From Zonotrichia leucophrys gambelii (Eukaryota; Chordata; Aves; Passeriformes; Passerellidae): DNA of 64,000 bases. Position 1 is the stretch's first letter, and each line of letters starts with the position of its first letter. Positions 50,061 through 63,080 of this stretch are shown here, in pieces. The stretch covers positions 14,944,038-15,008,037 of the forward strand of contig NC_088173.1 of NCBI RefSeq assembly GCF_028769735.1, given 5' to 3'. The notes under the pieces were generated by a model. That model worked only from the letters and a program-made list of their open reading frames with translations, was not told the origin of the DNA and did not search any database. A program made the translations under genes and the position numbers.

Positions 50061-51774
50061 ATTTTTAGCGTACTTTATACATTTTTTCAAGGGTGTTTTC
50101 CTCAGCAAAATTTACACATGGCATGTGCAAGTGCACGCTCTTATAAAAAGGGGTTGAATTGGATGTCAATATAGCACACAAAAATGACCAAGCCATCATT
50201 TGGTACTGAACCTCCGCAGTAACTTGTCCTAAGGCAATAAACTCTGAACACCACTGAACTTTGGTAACCTCCTAGTGCCACATATCCTGTGAATATTTTC
50301 AGCTTACTGCTCTCCACAAATTGCCTGTGAACATCTCTGGCTTATGTGAAAAGTGCTGTGGCCAATGGTTATCATCTTAGGGGTTCAGTTTTATAGCAAG
50401 AGCTGGCTGCATCTCTCACCCTGCTCTCAGCAGTTACAGCCGTGCATATGGATAACGTCTGTAAATGTGCCAATTGAAACCGTCTCCCTCCCTTATATGT
50501 AAGCACTGCTTCCAAGAACTGTGGGGTGCTGAGAAATTCCTCTGAATGTCACATGAAAGCAGTTTATCTGGAAAGGTTTAATACATGGGTGGTACAACTA
50601 TTCCAACTCAGTAGCTTGTCCTAGACAAAATACTTCAAACTGGAAAATCCTTCATGCTAATAAAATAGTATTACTGTTATAATTCATAAAGTTGCTGACT
50701 TACTTCCTCAGGTAGCAGTAACAATCTTCGTATGTTCTTGTTTCCCAGAAAATTAAGGGAGTCTCAGGGGTGCCAAAGGAATTTCTGATGTCAAGCCATT
50801 TCCTAAGTGAAACACTTCTTTCAACCTGTACATAAGTATATCAAGGGATCTTTAAATTAGCACAATATGGGACTATGGTGTTTGACATCACATTTGTGGA
50901 AAATTTTTAAGGCATTCCTAAAAATAGCACACAAACCAACAAAAATATGGATTCAGAATGCCTCAGATATAATTACACTTGAAAATATTATCAATAGCAT
51001 TATAAAAATACTTCTATTGTATCAAGTACAGGTAAACTAAATTAATACAATACAATAAGCCCAGACTTACTGAAAAATGCTTAAAAAGTTGCCACTAATT
51101 TTTGGTTGCCTCAGAGGGATTGCATTGTTTTTCAAAAAATACAAGGTTAATGTCTTCTCTAATTCCAGATCTTTTTGATTCTCAATAATTTAAACAAAGG
51201 TACCCCAAACTGTGACATAAAAAACATTTCAAGCATCTCTACTTGAGTTGAAAATAAGTAAACAGAAGAGGTCCCACTGATTTAATCTATTTCAATACTA
51301 CTATCTGCTGGACAATGTACCTTAAATGCACTGGGGTTTTTTTCAATTAATGATTCCTATAAAAGGTTTCTAATTTTTCTTTTGTATTTTATGTTAAAGC
51401 TAGAGAACATTATTTAAACTTATTCAACACAGTATACATATTTTTGTAATACTGAGTAACTCAGGGGATGTAGACTATCATAAAAAGTGGAAATGATCCT
51501 GAAACTACTTCACAGAAATAGTTTCAGAATAGTGTCTACTAGACTTTTGCTGCTGACATGCAAGACTTTTCTGTGCTTTGATTGCCAAGGAAGGCTCAGT
51601 GAATAAAACTATTTTAAGAATGAATATAGACACATCAATCAGAACCACAAATCAAGAGTGTCTGGCCACGTAGTACTGATTAAAGTTCTTATTTGTCTTC
51701 CCTCACCTTCTGTGACACACTCAGAATGATGAACGTACTCTAAATGGAAAAGCATGATTGCTGAATCTTCATCA

Positions 51775-51846
51775 CTTGCCATTAATATCCTGGAAGTAAA
51801 GAACATGTCTTGCCATTAATATCCTGGAAGTAAAGAACATGTCTTG
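51775..51846 (+). repeat. Exact 34-bp tandem duplication
   Basis: The 34-bp unit starting 'cttgccattaatatcctgga' occurs at 51775-51808 and again, with no mismatch, at 51809-51842. The next four bases (cttg) start a third copy. The absence of divergence means the duplication is recent, polymorphic, or an assembly artefact. Confidence 0.97.
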
Positions 51847-54599
51847 AGGTCTAACTATGTTTAATTCTATTAGGCATTATTTTATTTGAACAATGACTGA
51901 GTTATGCTCCTCCTTAGTTCAAAACTTTAAGTCATCATTTTCTTAATGACTTCTGAGGAAAGAACTTAACATTTCAATAAGCCAGCACCTTCCCATTGTC
52001 AAAGATCCTTCCTCCAAAACCACAAAATTGTCAGCCTTGTTTCACACTGCCATGGAGTAGCAATATATACAATTAGGTATGTCAGGCAAGTTCCATTCTC
52101 AGAAGCAGGCAACTGAAATCTTAAATGGAGAGACAGTGAATTTTTGTCATTGACCCTTTTAAAAACTGCAAAATTTGACATGCACTTGGATGTGTTGCAA
52201 GTCTCTGAGAATTTCACTTTGCTTATGATAACTAGAAGTTTGCTAAGAATTTAGAAGGTGAATCATCTGAAAACTCTATAGACCAAGAATGTTGTAGCCC
52301 AACACCGTAAAAGAGCCAGACAGTACCTTCTGTATGGTTGGCTCCTTTCTTAACCTATGGTTAAGAACAACCACTATGGGTTGTTCCAGGACCAGGTATG
52401 AATAAGTTCTCGGAGAGAGAGGAAAAAGCTGAGGGAACAGTCTGGCACATAGAGGAATCAGGAGGACTCTGCATAAACCACATTTTGCCAAGGGGGATTG
52501 ATTGTGGACTAAAATTCCTAACCCTGAAAAGTGTTTTCACATTGCTTCCTGACTCACTTCTACAATGCCAGAATACAGGATATGTGTAGGCCTGTTTGGT
52601 GTGTCCTCCTCATTGCTATTAATCCATGTTTCCTTTATGCAGTGTCTTTCCTTGTCTGCCTGGAACTGGCTCTGCAATCTCACTGCCAGGGTAGATGGGA
52701 CACCCATGTTTCAGTGTACAGATGGTTTGGACTTGCCTACATCGCAAACTAATGACAAATGTTGGCACAGATGTAAAATTAGTGTGCTAATGAGTTTGCT
52801 TAAGGTCTTGTCTAAGTTATATCCTGTCAGGATAATACTTCTACAATGTGATTTACGTAGGACTTTTGATTCCTTTTGCGCAAAAGATGGGTAAACAACG
52901 TTTACGGAAAGGATTTCTACAAAACTTTCTACTTTCCTAATTAATGAATGAAAGAATATAGAATGAAAGAAAAAACACCCTGACTTCTCAGAATGTTGAG
53001 TGATCCAAATATGAACTTCCAAAAACTGAAAATCTGTTCAAAATGTAAAACCTCAGAGATAATGACAGTTATTCACATCAAGCAAACATGATAATATTTA
53101 AGCAATGCAGCACAGTGGTACTCTTAGCACTTCTCCAGACTGAAATGGAAACATGGTCACAGATTAATGAGATTATAAAATGAATTTAGCAAGCTTATTG
53201 TTATCTGAATGTTTATCAGAAACCTCTGAGGTTTTAAGAATTGCAAACCTCTAGCAGTGCACAAAGTATTCTCATGAAAAAGATACTGGCTTTGATTTCG
53301 TTGGAGAAAGGTGGATAAAGAAATTGGATTCTTCAATGGCAGAAATATTCCCAGCTCAGCTGTTAGGAGAATCCTCCATATATAGGCAACAATTTTCAAG
53401 TATTATTTAGCTCATGAATTTTTTGCTGCACCTTAACATGAACCATAAAATATTAATTTAGGTGTAAAGACAGCATAATATGCAGAGAGATTCAAATCAG
53501 CACAGATGCAAAAAAAAAAAACCACCCAAATGTTTTCAATATTAGGTCCACTATTTGCTTCTCATCTCTGCATAACCAAATCCAGAAAAGAATAAATATT
53601 TTGATGTGTGGAGAAACTGTTTATATAACCAAAAATTGCCTAAGAATTATTAAATATTTGCTCTATGTTATCATCCAGCTATATCAACTATACAAAAGGG
53701 CTTCACTACATGCATATTGAACTTTTTTGTAGTTAGCTGCTGTTCCTGTTCTAGAGCTAAAAATCCAAATCTAATTACAGAAAGAAGGTAGGAAAAATAG
53801 CAAGAATAAGCAATTAGAAATGTTCTCGTTTAACAGATGAAGGCCTTATAAGATAAAAATTACTTGCTTGGAGTAAATTGTATGTCTCTGTCAATGCTTC
53901 AGTATTTATAAATTTCAGAGACAGTGACAGAGCATAAAACTAGTATAAATAGTAGAAAAACCACACAGATTTTCTCTAATTAAGTACAGCATACAGTGGT
54001 GTAAAGGTTGCTTCTTGTTGGAGATGAAAGGATTTATATTGCTTTGAACAGTTCAGTATCTAGGCAGTACAAGCAACTACTAGCTACAGTAAGAACAGGG
54101 AGGGAACATTTGGACAGGGAGCATTTTTCCAAGTAATGATTAAAATAGTCTATTGCCTCTCTAAAAATGAGTTTCCACGAAGACAGACTTTCAGTATTGT
54201 CAAACGGGATACAAAATAGCTGACACTAGTTTATACCACTCAGGCTTTCTTGGTTGCTCACACTGAGTTATCTAGATCCTGTCTTACTGCTGCAATACCC
54301 TTGTGCTCTCTCTTATTGTCATATTATCCTGATTTCTACATCTTTCTTCTTATCTTTCTCCTTCCAAGCAACCTTTTCTTCTCCTTCTCCCTAGTCCTCC
54401 CCAAAAATCTCAGAGCACATTACAATTTCCCTTCTCAAATACCAGAAAAAGGCACAGAGATTGCTTTGGCAGAAAATGGGAATGGGGACAAATACTATAG
54501 ATGAGTAAAATACAAGGTTTTCTCTTGTGCACGGGTACTCCTATTATGTTAATGAAGAGAAGAAAGCCAACAGGTGAGAGTGTAGGAGGCAACGTGTTT

Positions 54600-54790
54600 C
54601 TCCACCTAACCTACACACGTGAGCATCCCTCCTGGCTGCCTGGCTGGCCAGACAAGGTGTGTGTAGAATGGCTGTGGCCGCAGCAATTCCCTCCAGCTGG
54701 TGCAGCCAGGAGCCCTGCGCAGTGTGGGTGCCAGCCAGGCAGGCAGGACACGCTCACAGCTCTTTGGCCTTCACAGAGGCAGAGCACCTG
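54600..54790. other. GC-rich patch of unknown origin
   Basis: About 190 bp, clearly GC-richer than its flanks, with repeated 'gctggc', 'ccagc' and 'ggcaggcagg' words. Two overlapping plus-strand frames (54,501-54,803 and 54,659-54,880) exist only because stops are rare. No element or exon is recognised. Confidence 0.4.
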
Positions 54791-54989
54791 TGTATCTCCT
54801 TAGATAGTTTTCAGACTGGAGCTGACCTCAAGTCTAAACAGCTCTCTTTATGGAAACTAATATGTGAGGTGTATATATAAGCTAACCTCAGGAACTGCAC
54901 ATTCGCTGTAATTTAATTGCATTGGTAGTTTTTCACTGCTGGGACTGGTGGGATATGTTCCTTGAGCTTTATTGTGGCATCAGTCTCAT

Positions 54990-55470
54990 CACATGGTTGA
55001 GACAATTGAAAGATGGCACCAGCTCAAGTCTTTCCAGCAGCAGCCAAATATTTCTTTGTTACAGACCATTTAAAAAACTTTCTAGCCAATAGCATATTGC
55101 TAAAGCTTACAGATAATTGTTCTAGCCAACCGCTGAAAGCACACGTACACTTGCTTCTGACAATGCTTGCTTGTCTCCTTCCTATTAACAATACACAATA
55201 CTCCATTTTTAAGCTTAAAACCTTCTACTATATTGCCAGGCATATTCTTCTGCAGTCTTAAGGTCTATCTTAGCCAAGCCTAAAACTCAAACTATTGTTT
55301 CATGTCCTTGCTTGCTGTACTATTGTAACTTTTCTAATTTCAGACTTTGCAGCTGCAGCTAGCTCTAATTTCCCTGCTCTCTCTGTTTCTAGGGCCTCCT
55401 TTCCCAACTTTCTGAAAGTCTTCTTACCTTTACCATTTCCCATATTTAATGACCTATTTGTTTAGCTCTG
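54990..55470. mobile_element. Possible LTR-like interspersed repeat
   Basis: Sequence including 'ccagcagcagccaaatattt', 'gttacagaccatttaaaaaa', 'ctagccaatagcatattgct', 'tctagccaaccgctgaaagc' and 'ctattaacaatacacaatac' has the feel of an avian ERV-type LTR (CCAAT cores, AC-rich words). I cannot fix its ends, orientation, TATA or polyadenylation signal. An 82-codon plus-strand frame (55,013-55,261) within it has no motif. Treat as a hypothesis. Confidence 0.28.
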
Positions 55471-56240
55471 GAAAATGCAGCTGCCTTTCTAAAGATGAAG
55501 TTTCTAGAGATGGCCCTTTTATAAAGTAATCAGTTCAGAAAAGATCACATTAAGGCATTGGACCTGTTATTAACTCAATTTTTTTACTTGGATACTAATT
55601 TTTTCACCTTACAAAGAGGCATGAGGAATGTTTTAATTTTTTATTATTATCCCATGCTGTTTTAAAAAATTGCAAATATGAGGATTACAACTTTGAACAG
55701 AGAACAAATTACTATTCTGATTCAGATTAAAGCAGACTAGAAATTCCAGTGATTCAAATATCTGCCAGGATTACTGAAGAGATAATGTTGTTTTCAAAAG
55801 TTTAATCAGCTTCACCCTAGGCAAAACAAGCAAGATATAGCTAAGAAACAGGTAAACACTCTGTAGAGTTTGTAAGAATTATTACATATTATTTCCACCC
55901 TATCCAGTCTGCATTATGCCAATAAGAAGGCATTAAATACCAGAAGAAAAGCAGATGTATGAACAAGAAAAAACATTTTTACAAGGAGCTTAGAAAATTG
56001 ACATAAAGACAGTGAATAATAATAAATTACTAATTGTTTTTATATCATGTTTATTGAATGCAAATCTAGAATGTATTTTAGTACTGTCTTGGGAGGAATG
56101 ATTTCAGCAAGGCTTTCTTGTAAAACTAAGTTCATAGAATTTCACTGTGTGAACCAAACTTCTTCATAAAATTTTAAACACTACAATGTCTTTTTAGCCA
56201 TTATGCCAGTATAAGAGCAAAGGAACTGGAAATGTATGGG

Positions 56241-56275
56241 TATACATAAATATACATACATATATATGTATATAT
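56241..56275 (+). repeat. AT/CA-type microsatellite (imperfect)
   Basis: Imperfect alternation of ta and ca dinucleotides: tatacataaatatacataca, then tatatatgtatatat. Confidence 0.85.
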
Positions 56276-57300
56276 CTGGTGGGAATTTATGGAAAATGCA
56301 GAAGATGTTCAAAAGCAGATGACTATTAGCATAAACTGTACAGTGAGCTGCTCTGCAATATCTCTACCTTTCTTGCTTCTACGTGCATTGAACTTTTAAG
56401 CTTACTGATTCTGCCTTGGGCAGAAGTGGCACAAATTTAAAAATGGAAGGTAAAGCAGTCTTATCATTTGATCTCATTTATTTCAGGTACCATTGAAGTA
56501 AGACCCCATGATCTTGTGGAAAGCTTCACACTATTTAGCTTATTGTAAGGTTGAGAAAGCATCTATTATGTTCTAAGGTAGAGAGACTGTTACACTCTCC
56601 TTGTCTTTGACTTGCCACATGCAAATTCAAATGGAAAATTCTTATATTAGAAAACCAAGAGAATTGCCTAATTGTAGATGAAAATTATCACAAGCCAGAA
56701 ATTACATATCCACATGCTCTGAAATTATTATATCACACTTGCTTTCATTCTCCTGTCACACTGATCAGTATATTTGTAGGAAAGAATGGCAGCAGCAGAA
56801 GGGCATGATAGTTTTTATTATAATGTTTGTTACTCTAATGATCTTTCACGACAACAAACTTATTACATCTATAAAGGAAATTATCTTTTTTTTCCAGTTA
56901 CAGAGCACTGTTCTTGAGAACACCAACAATATTGTGATATCAAGGGCACTTTACAGACAGTAGTCAGATTTTAAACCACAACAAATAAAATTCCCCAAAC
57001 TTTGTGCAATCAGCTGGTTTATATTTGAAAGCTAGAAAATAAAGGTTACTGCACGTGTCCCATTAGAAAACTACAAAGTGGAAGAACACAAAAATCATTT
57101 ATTTTGAGGGGAAGAAAACAAGAAACCACCAATTTTAAATTTGCATACTTCCATGCCGATGAAGAGTTTCAAATAAATTTAAATTGAAATTTATTAAAAT
57201 TTAGCTGAAACCCAAGCTGAAGTAAATAGTACTAGCAGGTTCCTGATGACCTAATAGTTTCGAAACTTTTAACATAGCGGTGTATAAAAAAGCCATTTTC

Positions 57301-57313
57301 TTTTTTTTTTTTT
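57301..57313 (+). repeat. T13 homopolymer
   Basis: Thirteen T after 'attttc'. Confidence 0.9.
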
Positions 57314-57363
57314 CTCATGGGCGTTTTTTTCTATAAAATCTAGGGTTTTTAAATAAGCTGGAT

Positions 57364-57420
57364 CACACCAAGGATATCATGGTACACCATGGATATCAGG
57401 GATATCAATGGTACACCAAT
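57364..57420 (+). repeat. Imperfect tandem repeat with GGATATC cores
   Basis: Units beginning 'acacca' and ending 'atggt' recur with lengths of about 19 and 29 bp. Ggatatc occurs at 57372-57378, 57391-57397 and 57400-57406, and 'ggtacacca' twice. The middle unit carries an extra internal copy of the GATATC palindrome. Confidence 0.8.
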
Positions 57421-58941
57421 AATGTAGGAATGGCATAAATCACACTGTCATACTTGCTAGAGCTCTATATGGCTTCAGTATCTGCCCCTTCCTAGCTTGA
57501 AACTCTATAATTGTTTTTAGGTAAGGTTCTTTGGTTTTGCCTATTTACTTAAATGATTAACTTAAATTCAATTTTATATAGAAAAGCTGAATACATTCAG
57601 GGACACAAAATCAAGGCAGTAGCTAGGGCACTCATTTGTAGTCAGACTACATTCACTTGGCCGCAGGAATAAAAGTAATAGGTGAAGGACAAGTGAAACT
57701 GACACCAGCAAACTCTGGAGTCAGAGTATTCCTCTGCAATGAGTAAATATCTATTTAGATTTCTTCTGAGCTGGAAGAAAGGATTCAAGGAAATTTATTT
57801 GGTGTTCCAAAATGTCAGTGACCACTTGATCATTAGGCAACAACGGAAAAATGAGGGTAATTTGGACTGCCTTCCTTTTCCTTGCTGGTTTTTGTCTTTT
57901 GATGTTTTTTGGTTTCTTTTTTTTTTTCCTGAATTCTGAGCAACTTTCAATTTCTATTAAAATGTGATCTTCAATTTTCAGTGTTTCCTAAAAAGGCATA
58001 TGCTAGAAGCTAAGGGTCATTAGGACACAGAAATCCTTCAGCTAACTTTTTATTCTTGGGAATACTAGATATGGCCTTTAATCTGGCAGTTCAGGGAAGC
58101 CAAACAAGTGTTGAATGTTCTCAAACTGCTGCAAACTGCTGGGGTTACCTCAATCTTACACAATGCTTTAATTATGTTTTAACCTAGTAAAGGGTATAAA
58201 GCCAGACTAAAAAATATGGGAAATTTCTATGCTGAAATCATGCATATCATACTGACTAATCAAGCTGCTTTTGCTGATGAACTGTGCTGCTGACTCCCCA
58301 AAACTTGCAACCATTGGCAAATGTGCTGTAGGTGGAGAGTGATCTAGGACTCTTTAAACATTCCCTGCCTAAGCCCATCTTTTCTAGGCAAAAAAATACA
58401 TCACAGATGACTACTCTTGGGAAAACATGGCTGAGGTATACGCTATGTTTAAAAATGGAACTTGTGAATTTTACTGGTGTTACTCTCCATCAACATAATT
58501 CTTCAAGTTTCACTGCATTAATTGTGTTTTTCCTGTGCTACTTCCCCTTTATTTTATTTTGTGGTCTTGTGTATTTGGTTGCACACACAGTATCTCCTTT
58601 CCCCTCCCTGTCTTTATTTCTTTCACATACACTCTGCTTGAGATGGGTTAAAATTCTCCAGGTGCTGAATTTCTTTGCCTTTCTTTGAAAAAAAGAAAAC
58701 AATAAAATGACCTTTTCCTTGAAACAGCAAGATTGGAAACTAATCTGCTTGTTACAGTTGAGATTTTGACCTGCCCCCTAAACTGCACATTGACTTCTAG
58801 CTCTGAGAACTGGTTTTGATGGTGATGTGTGTCACTTTTTTGTAATGCTAATTCAGGCAGAAGCCATTTATCATTTCTGAATATAGAAAGTGTCTGGTGT
58901 GACACTGTGCTGACTTATTCATAAAATGATAAAAGATCAAG

Positions 58942-59090
58942 AGAAGCAGTATAGCTTAGCCTACAAGGACCTAGACCAGGACCAGAACATCTACTTTCTA
59001 TTCTTGCTTTCCTCTATGACTACAGGAAAGACAATTGTTTTCATGTATTTTAATAGCTACCTGCTGATAATGTAAGAGTAAGAATTATTA
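58942..59090 (+). mobile_element. Ancient MIR/CORE-type SINE remnant
   Basis: The head 'gaagcagtatagcttagcct' matches the tRNA-like 5' part of MIR-type SINEs, with box A near 'tagcttagcc'. 'Accaggaccagaacatctac' and 'tttctattctt' (58,993-59,003) sit where the box B region lies. They are followed by 'ctatgactacaggaaagaca' (the 'gtgaccttgggcaag' core) and 'ttcatgtattttaatagcta', which corresponds to 'cctcatctgtaaaatggg'. Same orientation and type as the remnant at 7.75 kb and similarly diverged. Confidence 0.7.
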
Positions 59091-59693
59091 ATTTTTACAA
59101 TAAATACTGAGGTAGATAAAAATCTGTTCTCTTGCATCTGTATTTTATTTATGCCCTTCTTTATCAGCAGACAAAAAAAAGGCAATGATAGAATGATTAT
59201 TTTTCTCTTTTTTTCCTTACTAGAACAGACATAATACTCCCACAATATATCAACAGATTTCTCAGTTTCCTGGCTTCTGTGCAAAAACTTCACATGGGAA
59301 TATCACTATGTCCAGACTTAGGAAGATGGAATGACCAGAAAATCCATGAACAGGATAACAGACAGGTTAAAACCCTTTCACATAAGACACCAAAAAGAAA
59401 ATCCTGCTACTTTTGGAAAAAATCCCAGTACATTTGAAATCAAGCAAAATAATGAAAAGTTTTACTATAACACCAAGAGTTTGTTTGAATTTGATAAAAC
59501 TAATATTTTTCTGAAATACAGTAAAGTTACTGAGATCCATGATGACCCTCTAGAGATATAAAATTTATGGTTCACAAAAATTTATCTATTATGAGTACCT
59601 ATTACAAAATACTCTATGATTGCTGGGCAGTCCACATTGGCAACACGGCAAAAAGCTGCAATGTCACTGCTACTCCAAGATGGTTTAGCAGTC

Positions 59694-59732
59694 ACATACA
59701 TATGTGCATACATACATATATATATATATATA
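59694..59732 (+). repeat. CATA/(TA)n microsatellite
   Basis: Cacatacatatgtgcatacatacata followed by (TA)n to about 59,732. Probably length-polymorphic. Confidence 0.9.
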
Positions 59733-60029
59733 AAATTTCAAATTTTGCCTCCTGTAGAAAATTTCCATTAAGAAAATCTCACTTTTTTTTTTATTCTTTA
59801 AATCAATATTTTGCAAAGATAGGTAGTAATTTCTAGTATTCCTATCATTGCTTTACCTGAATTCAGATGTGTAGGCAACTGCTTTGATTACTGCCTTTTT
59901 CTTTTAACTTTTTCAAAGACTGAGAAATTAATTCATCTGTAGGGCTACATGCTCTTTTAAAATATAGTTCTGATCTTTATATAGTAATGTAATTTAAATT
60001 AGTACCTAATTCTCTAAAGTCCACAATTT

Positions 60030-60230
60030 AGGACAGTGCAGAATCTACTGCAGCAACTAATTAAACACTTACTGTAAGGTTAAGTTTTTCATTAAATCAA
60101 TAGGCCCCTAGTGTCAGTTACAAAGCCCTAATTACTATGCTGTAAATTTAGATTGAATTTGAATTAAGGACTGATTTCAATCTAACCACAGCATGTAAAT
60201 ATTGTAAATTACCAGAATTACAGTTCAATA
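60030..60230. other. Candidate conserved non-coding stretch
   Basis: Repeat-free sequence with several homeodomain-type cores ('ctaattaaac', 'cctaattacta', 'gaattaagg', 'gaattacag'), a RUNX-type 'aaccaca' and a forkhead-type 'tgtaaata'. Such clustering is typical of developmental enhancers but not proof of one. Confidence 0.25.
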
Positions 60231-61840
60231 AAATTGAATGGATTTCACTTTAGATAAACTAAATGCAAATGAGCCTAAGGAAAAAAAAAACCTGCAGAAA
60301 TTTCCCAAACATCTGCACAAGAGACTTACATGTACAGTCTATAGTACACTGCTTTGGCAAAGAGCATGCCAGAGCCTCAAAATGCTGCCACCGTTTACTC
60401 TAAAATGTTTTAAATATTTCATTATCTGTTCTGAAAATGAATAAATTTAATCTCTCCCAAGTGATCAAGTAAAATGATGGCTAATGTGCCCACTTACTGT
60501 GTTGCTTTAGTTTGATGACTGTATTGTTGTGCTAAAGCACAGTATGAAATCAGGTTATCAGGTTATAACTGGCAGGGATAAAAAAAAAGCAGTGCTGGGA
60601 AACACAAAACAAGCCATTTTCAAGGCATGAATCATGCACTTTGAAGACTCAAAACAAGTGTAAAAATTACAGACAATGGCACTCTAATCAAACGAGTGCA
60701 AAATTGAAAATAATTGGGAGTTTTTGGACTTTCATTCACCTTCAAACAAGCACTGTATCCACAGGATATTAATACATTTGGGAAAATAGGCAATATGCTA
60801 GGTTACACAGAAAATGAAAAATCAAAACTGCCTCTATTGAGGGTCACACGTATGATTATTAAGAGCTTTCTAGTCTCCTGCTTATGTTATTTCAATATAT
60901 GCACTAAAAATATATTAATAGCCTTAAGATGTCCTCAGAAAGTTAATTAAAACAATGGGTAATTTTTTTTTAAACTCAACACTTCATTAATACACTTATA
61001 CAGCAGAATAATAAAAGTTGGCTGCAAAACTAAAATCGATTAAATTAATATTGTCATGAAGGCTCAGAAAGGGCATAGATTAAGGAAATGAATGATAATT
61101 TTCATGACTGTGTGCTTGAGAGATGCTGAACATAAACTCAAAACTAGAAAATAACAAAGAGGTGATAATAATCCTCCTTCAAGAACAATATCCACTATCC
61201 TCATTTCTACCAGAAATACAATTATGCTGCCTGATTCTTTAGAACAGTTATGATTTTATTTCTTTTTTCAGAGCACAGTTTATGGGGTCTTTGATCTGTT
61301 CATGCCTCACAAAGTTACACAGTGCCAATGCAGGTTGTAGACACATGCCGTGTGCCTGATAATTTACAATCTGACAGCACCACACTTTCTGAAACTCTTA
61401 TTTCCTATGAGTGTTAAAATTACATCTCAAACCACAGAATGTTTTAATGACTTCATGTCATCAAGAAAAGTAATAATACTTCAGAGCTCAACCTCACCAA
61501 CTGAGCATGGTAGCCAAAGGTAGCAAGTAATTTACTACATGTGACCTACGTAGACTTTTCACATTAAGAAAATCAAACCATTCTCTGAAGTGCTCATCTT
61601 ACCGATGCACTGGAATGTTAAATTACTGACTGCAAAGGAAATGATGCTTCATTTAAGTTTGGAGTTTTGCACAAGTGAAATGAACGGGCCAAGCTGCAAA
61701 AAGCCCCAAAGCAGATAAGAAAAAACTGTTTGTGACACTTGCCAGAATAGAAAATACAGTATGTTTATACCACCTACAGCACATATAGTATATTGATAAA
61801 TATAGGAAATATGGTAGAATGAAAGGATACTTTTATAATA

Positions 61841-61921
61841 TCCTTTGCATATCAGGCAACTTTATAGTTGGCCTTCATGTCTATACAGTGTCCTTTGCAT
61901 ATCAGTTTTCCACCTTCATGT
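61841..61921 (+). repeat. Diverged direct repeat, about 50-bp period
   Basis: Tcctttgcatatcag occurs exactly at 61841-61855 and 61891-61905. Each copy is followed by ccttcatgtc (61872-61881 and 61912-61921). The second copy lacks about 10 bp between the two words. Each copy contains tttgcat, resembling a POU/octamer site. Confidence 0.85.
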
Positions 61922-63080
61922 CATACCCTAGTGGATAGAACAACATATTTCCTGATGTGATTCTGCTGCTCTGGCTCCCATGCTTACTCCTAAGGCTACA
62001 AGAATCAACTCTTCTCCAAGATCTTTGGGCTGGACCAAAGGTAAACAGGAAATATTAGTGACTGCTGAAATAAATATCTACCTATTTAAATCAACAGAAG
62101 CAATAAAGGGATGGCATCACTTGGATCTTGCTCTCTAAACTGCAAATGATTTAATCTTTCCAGTTCTGGAATTTAGATGAAGTTAGGAAGTTACACAAAT
62201 TACTGGGGTACAGCTGGTTTTGTTTGAGATTATTTGTCTTCATGTTCTGTAGAATTATTTTTCCATGAAAAAAGTCTAGGGACTAGCTAACACATGATAA
62301 AGTGGCCACACTACAGGCTTGAAGCTTGACAACTGATCAGTGTTTTAACATTGAAGGAAATATTTTGAAAAGTGTCCTAGTGAAATAGGAGTCTTCTTTC
62401 AGACAACAACTAAGATTTAAATTTTATTTTTGCACAGTTTAAAGTTTAATGACAGTTCACAATCAGCTTGTTAACAAGTCTCAGCCTCTCTTTGCCACTA
62501 TGCATGGTGAAGAATTTATGATTTTATTCTGCCTTATGGAGCAATGAAATTAAATTGAAAATTTTACTTTTCCTGGTCTTCCTAAGGTTAGAGCTGTTTC
62601 AAACTGCAGTGTCCAGATCTGTAATTCATCTTGTTAAATGGAAGGTTGGCTACTACACATGCAAGATTCAGTTCATGTCTGTCTGAGTGATATGGGAAAG
62701 GCATAATTGCAATAAATTTAGCAGTCAATGGTTTGGACCTATATACGCACAGTCATCAGGTTACATAGTGTACAGGCAAACAGTCTCCTAAAATTATGCC
62801 CATATTTCATACCTGGAAAGATGACTGCCTTATGGAATATTTGAAGTTTGCCATTGTACGATTGTATAACATCTGTAATAGCTATAATTAGAACTATACA
62901 GCCTAAATACAGTGAAGACAAAATTGTTTATATAGTGTGTAGATTGCAGAACAGAAGAATGGAGTTAAAAAAAGGAATTACTAATTGAAGACATTCTTAA
63001 TGGAGTGAAATCTTGGAGTGAAAATTGCTAAATAAAAAGGTTTCAAATACTTAGCAATTCATTTGTTTGATGAATTACGG

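Larger units (their letters stand above)
42003..54599. other. Gene-free segment with candidate conserved stretches
   Basis: No gene recognised. Frames of up to 109 codons (52,565-52,894) and 103 codons (45,216-45,527; 47,795-48,106; 52,711-53,022) have no family motifs and several overlap on opposite strands. Few transposon pieces are visible over about 12 kb, unlike the flanks. A partial repeat (actgtgtttaac at 48,420-48,431 and 48,459-48,470) and A/C-rich stretches around 49,080 and 49,390 are the only other structures noted. Confidence 0.65.

Noticed and set aside
50142..50150. TATAAAAAG, a TATA-box-like word
   Set aside because: No initiator, exon or CpG context follows; such words are common in AT-rich DNA.
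58332..58688. 118-codon plus-strand frame with a hydrophobic C-terminal half
   Set aside because: Low-complexity pyrimidine-rich DNA gives Phe/Leu/Ser-rich peptides by chance; no family or context supports a membrane protein.
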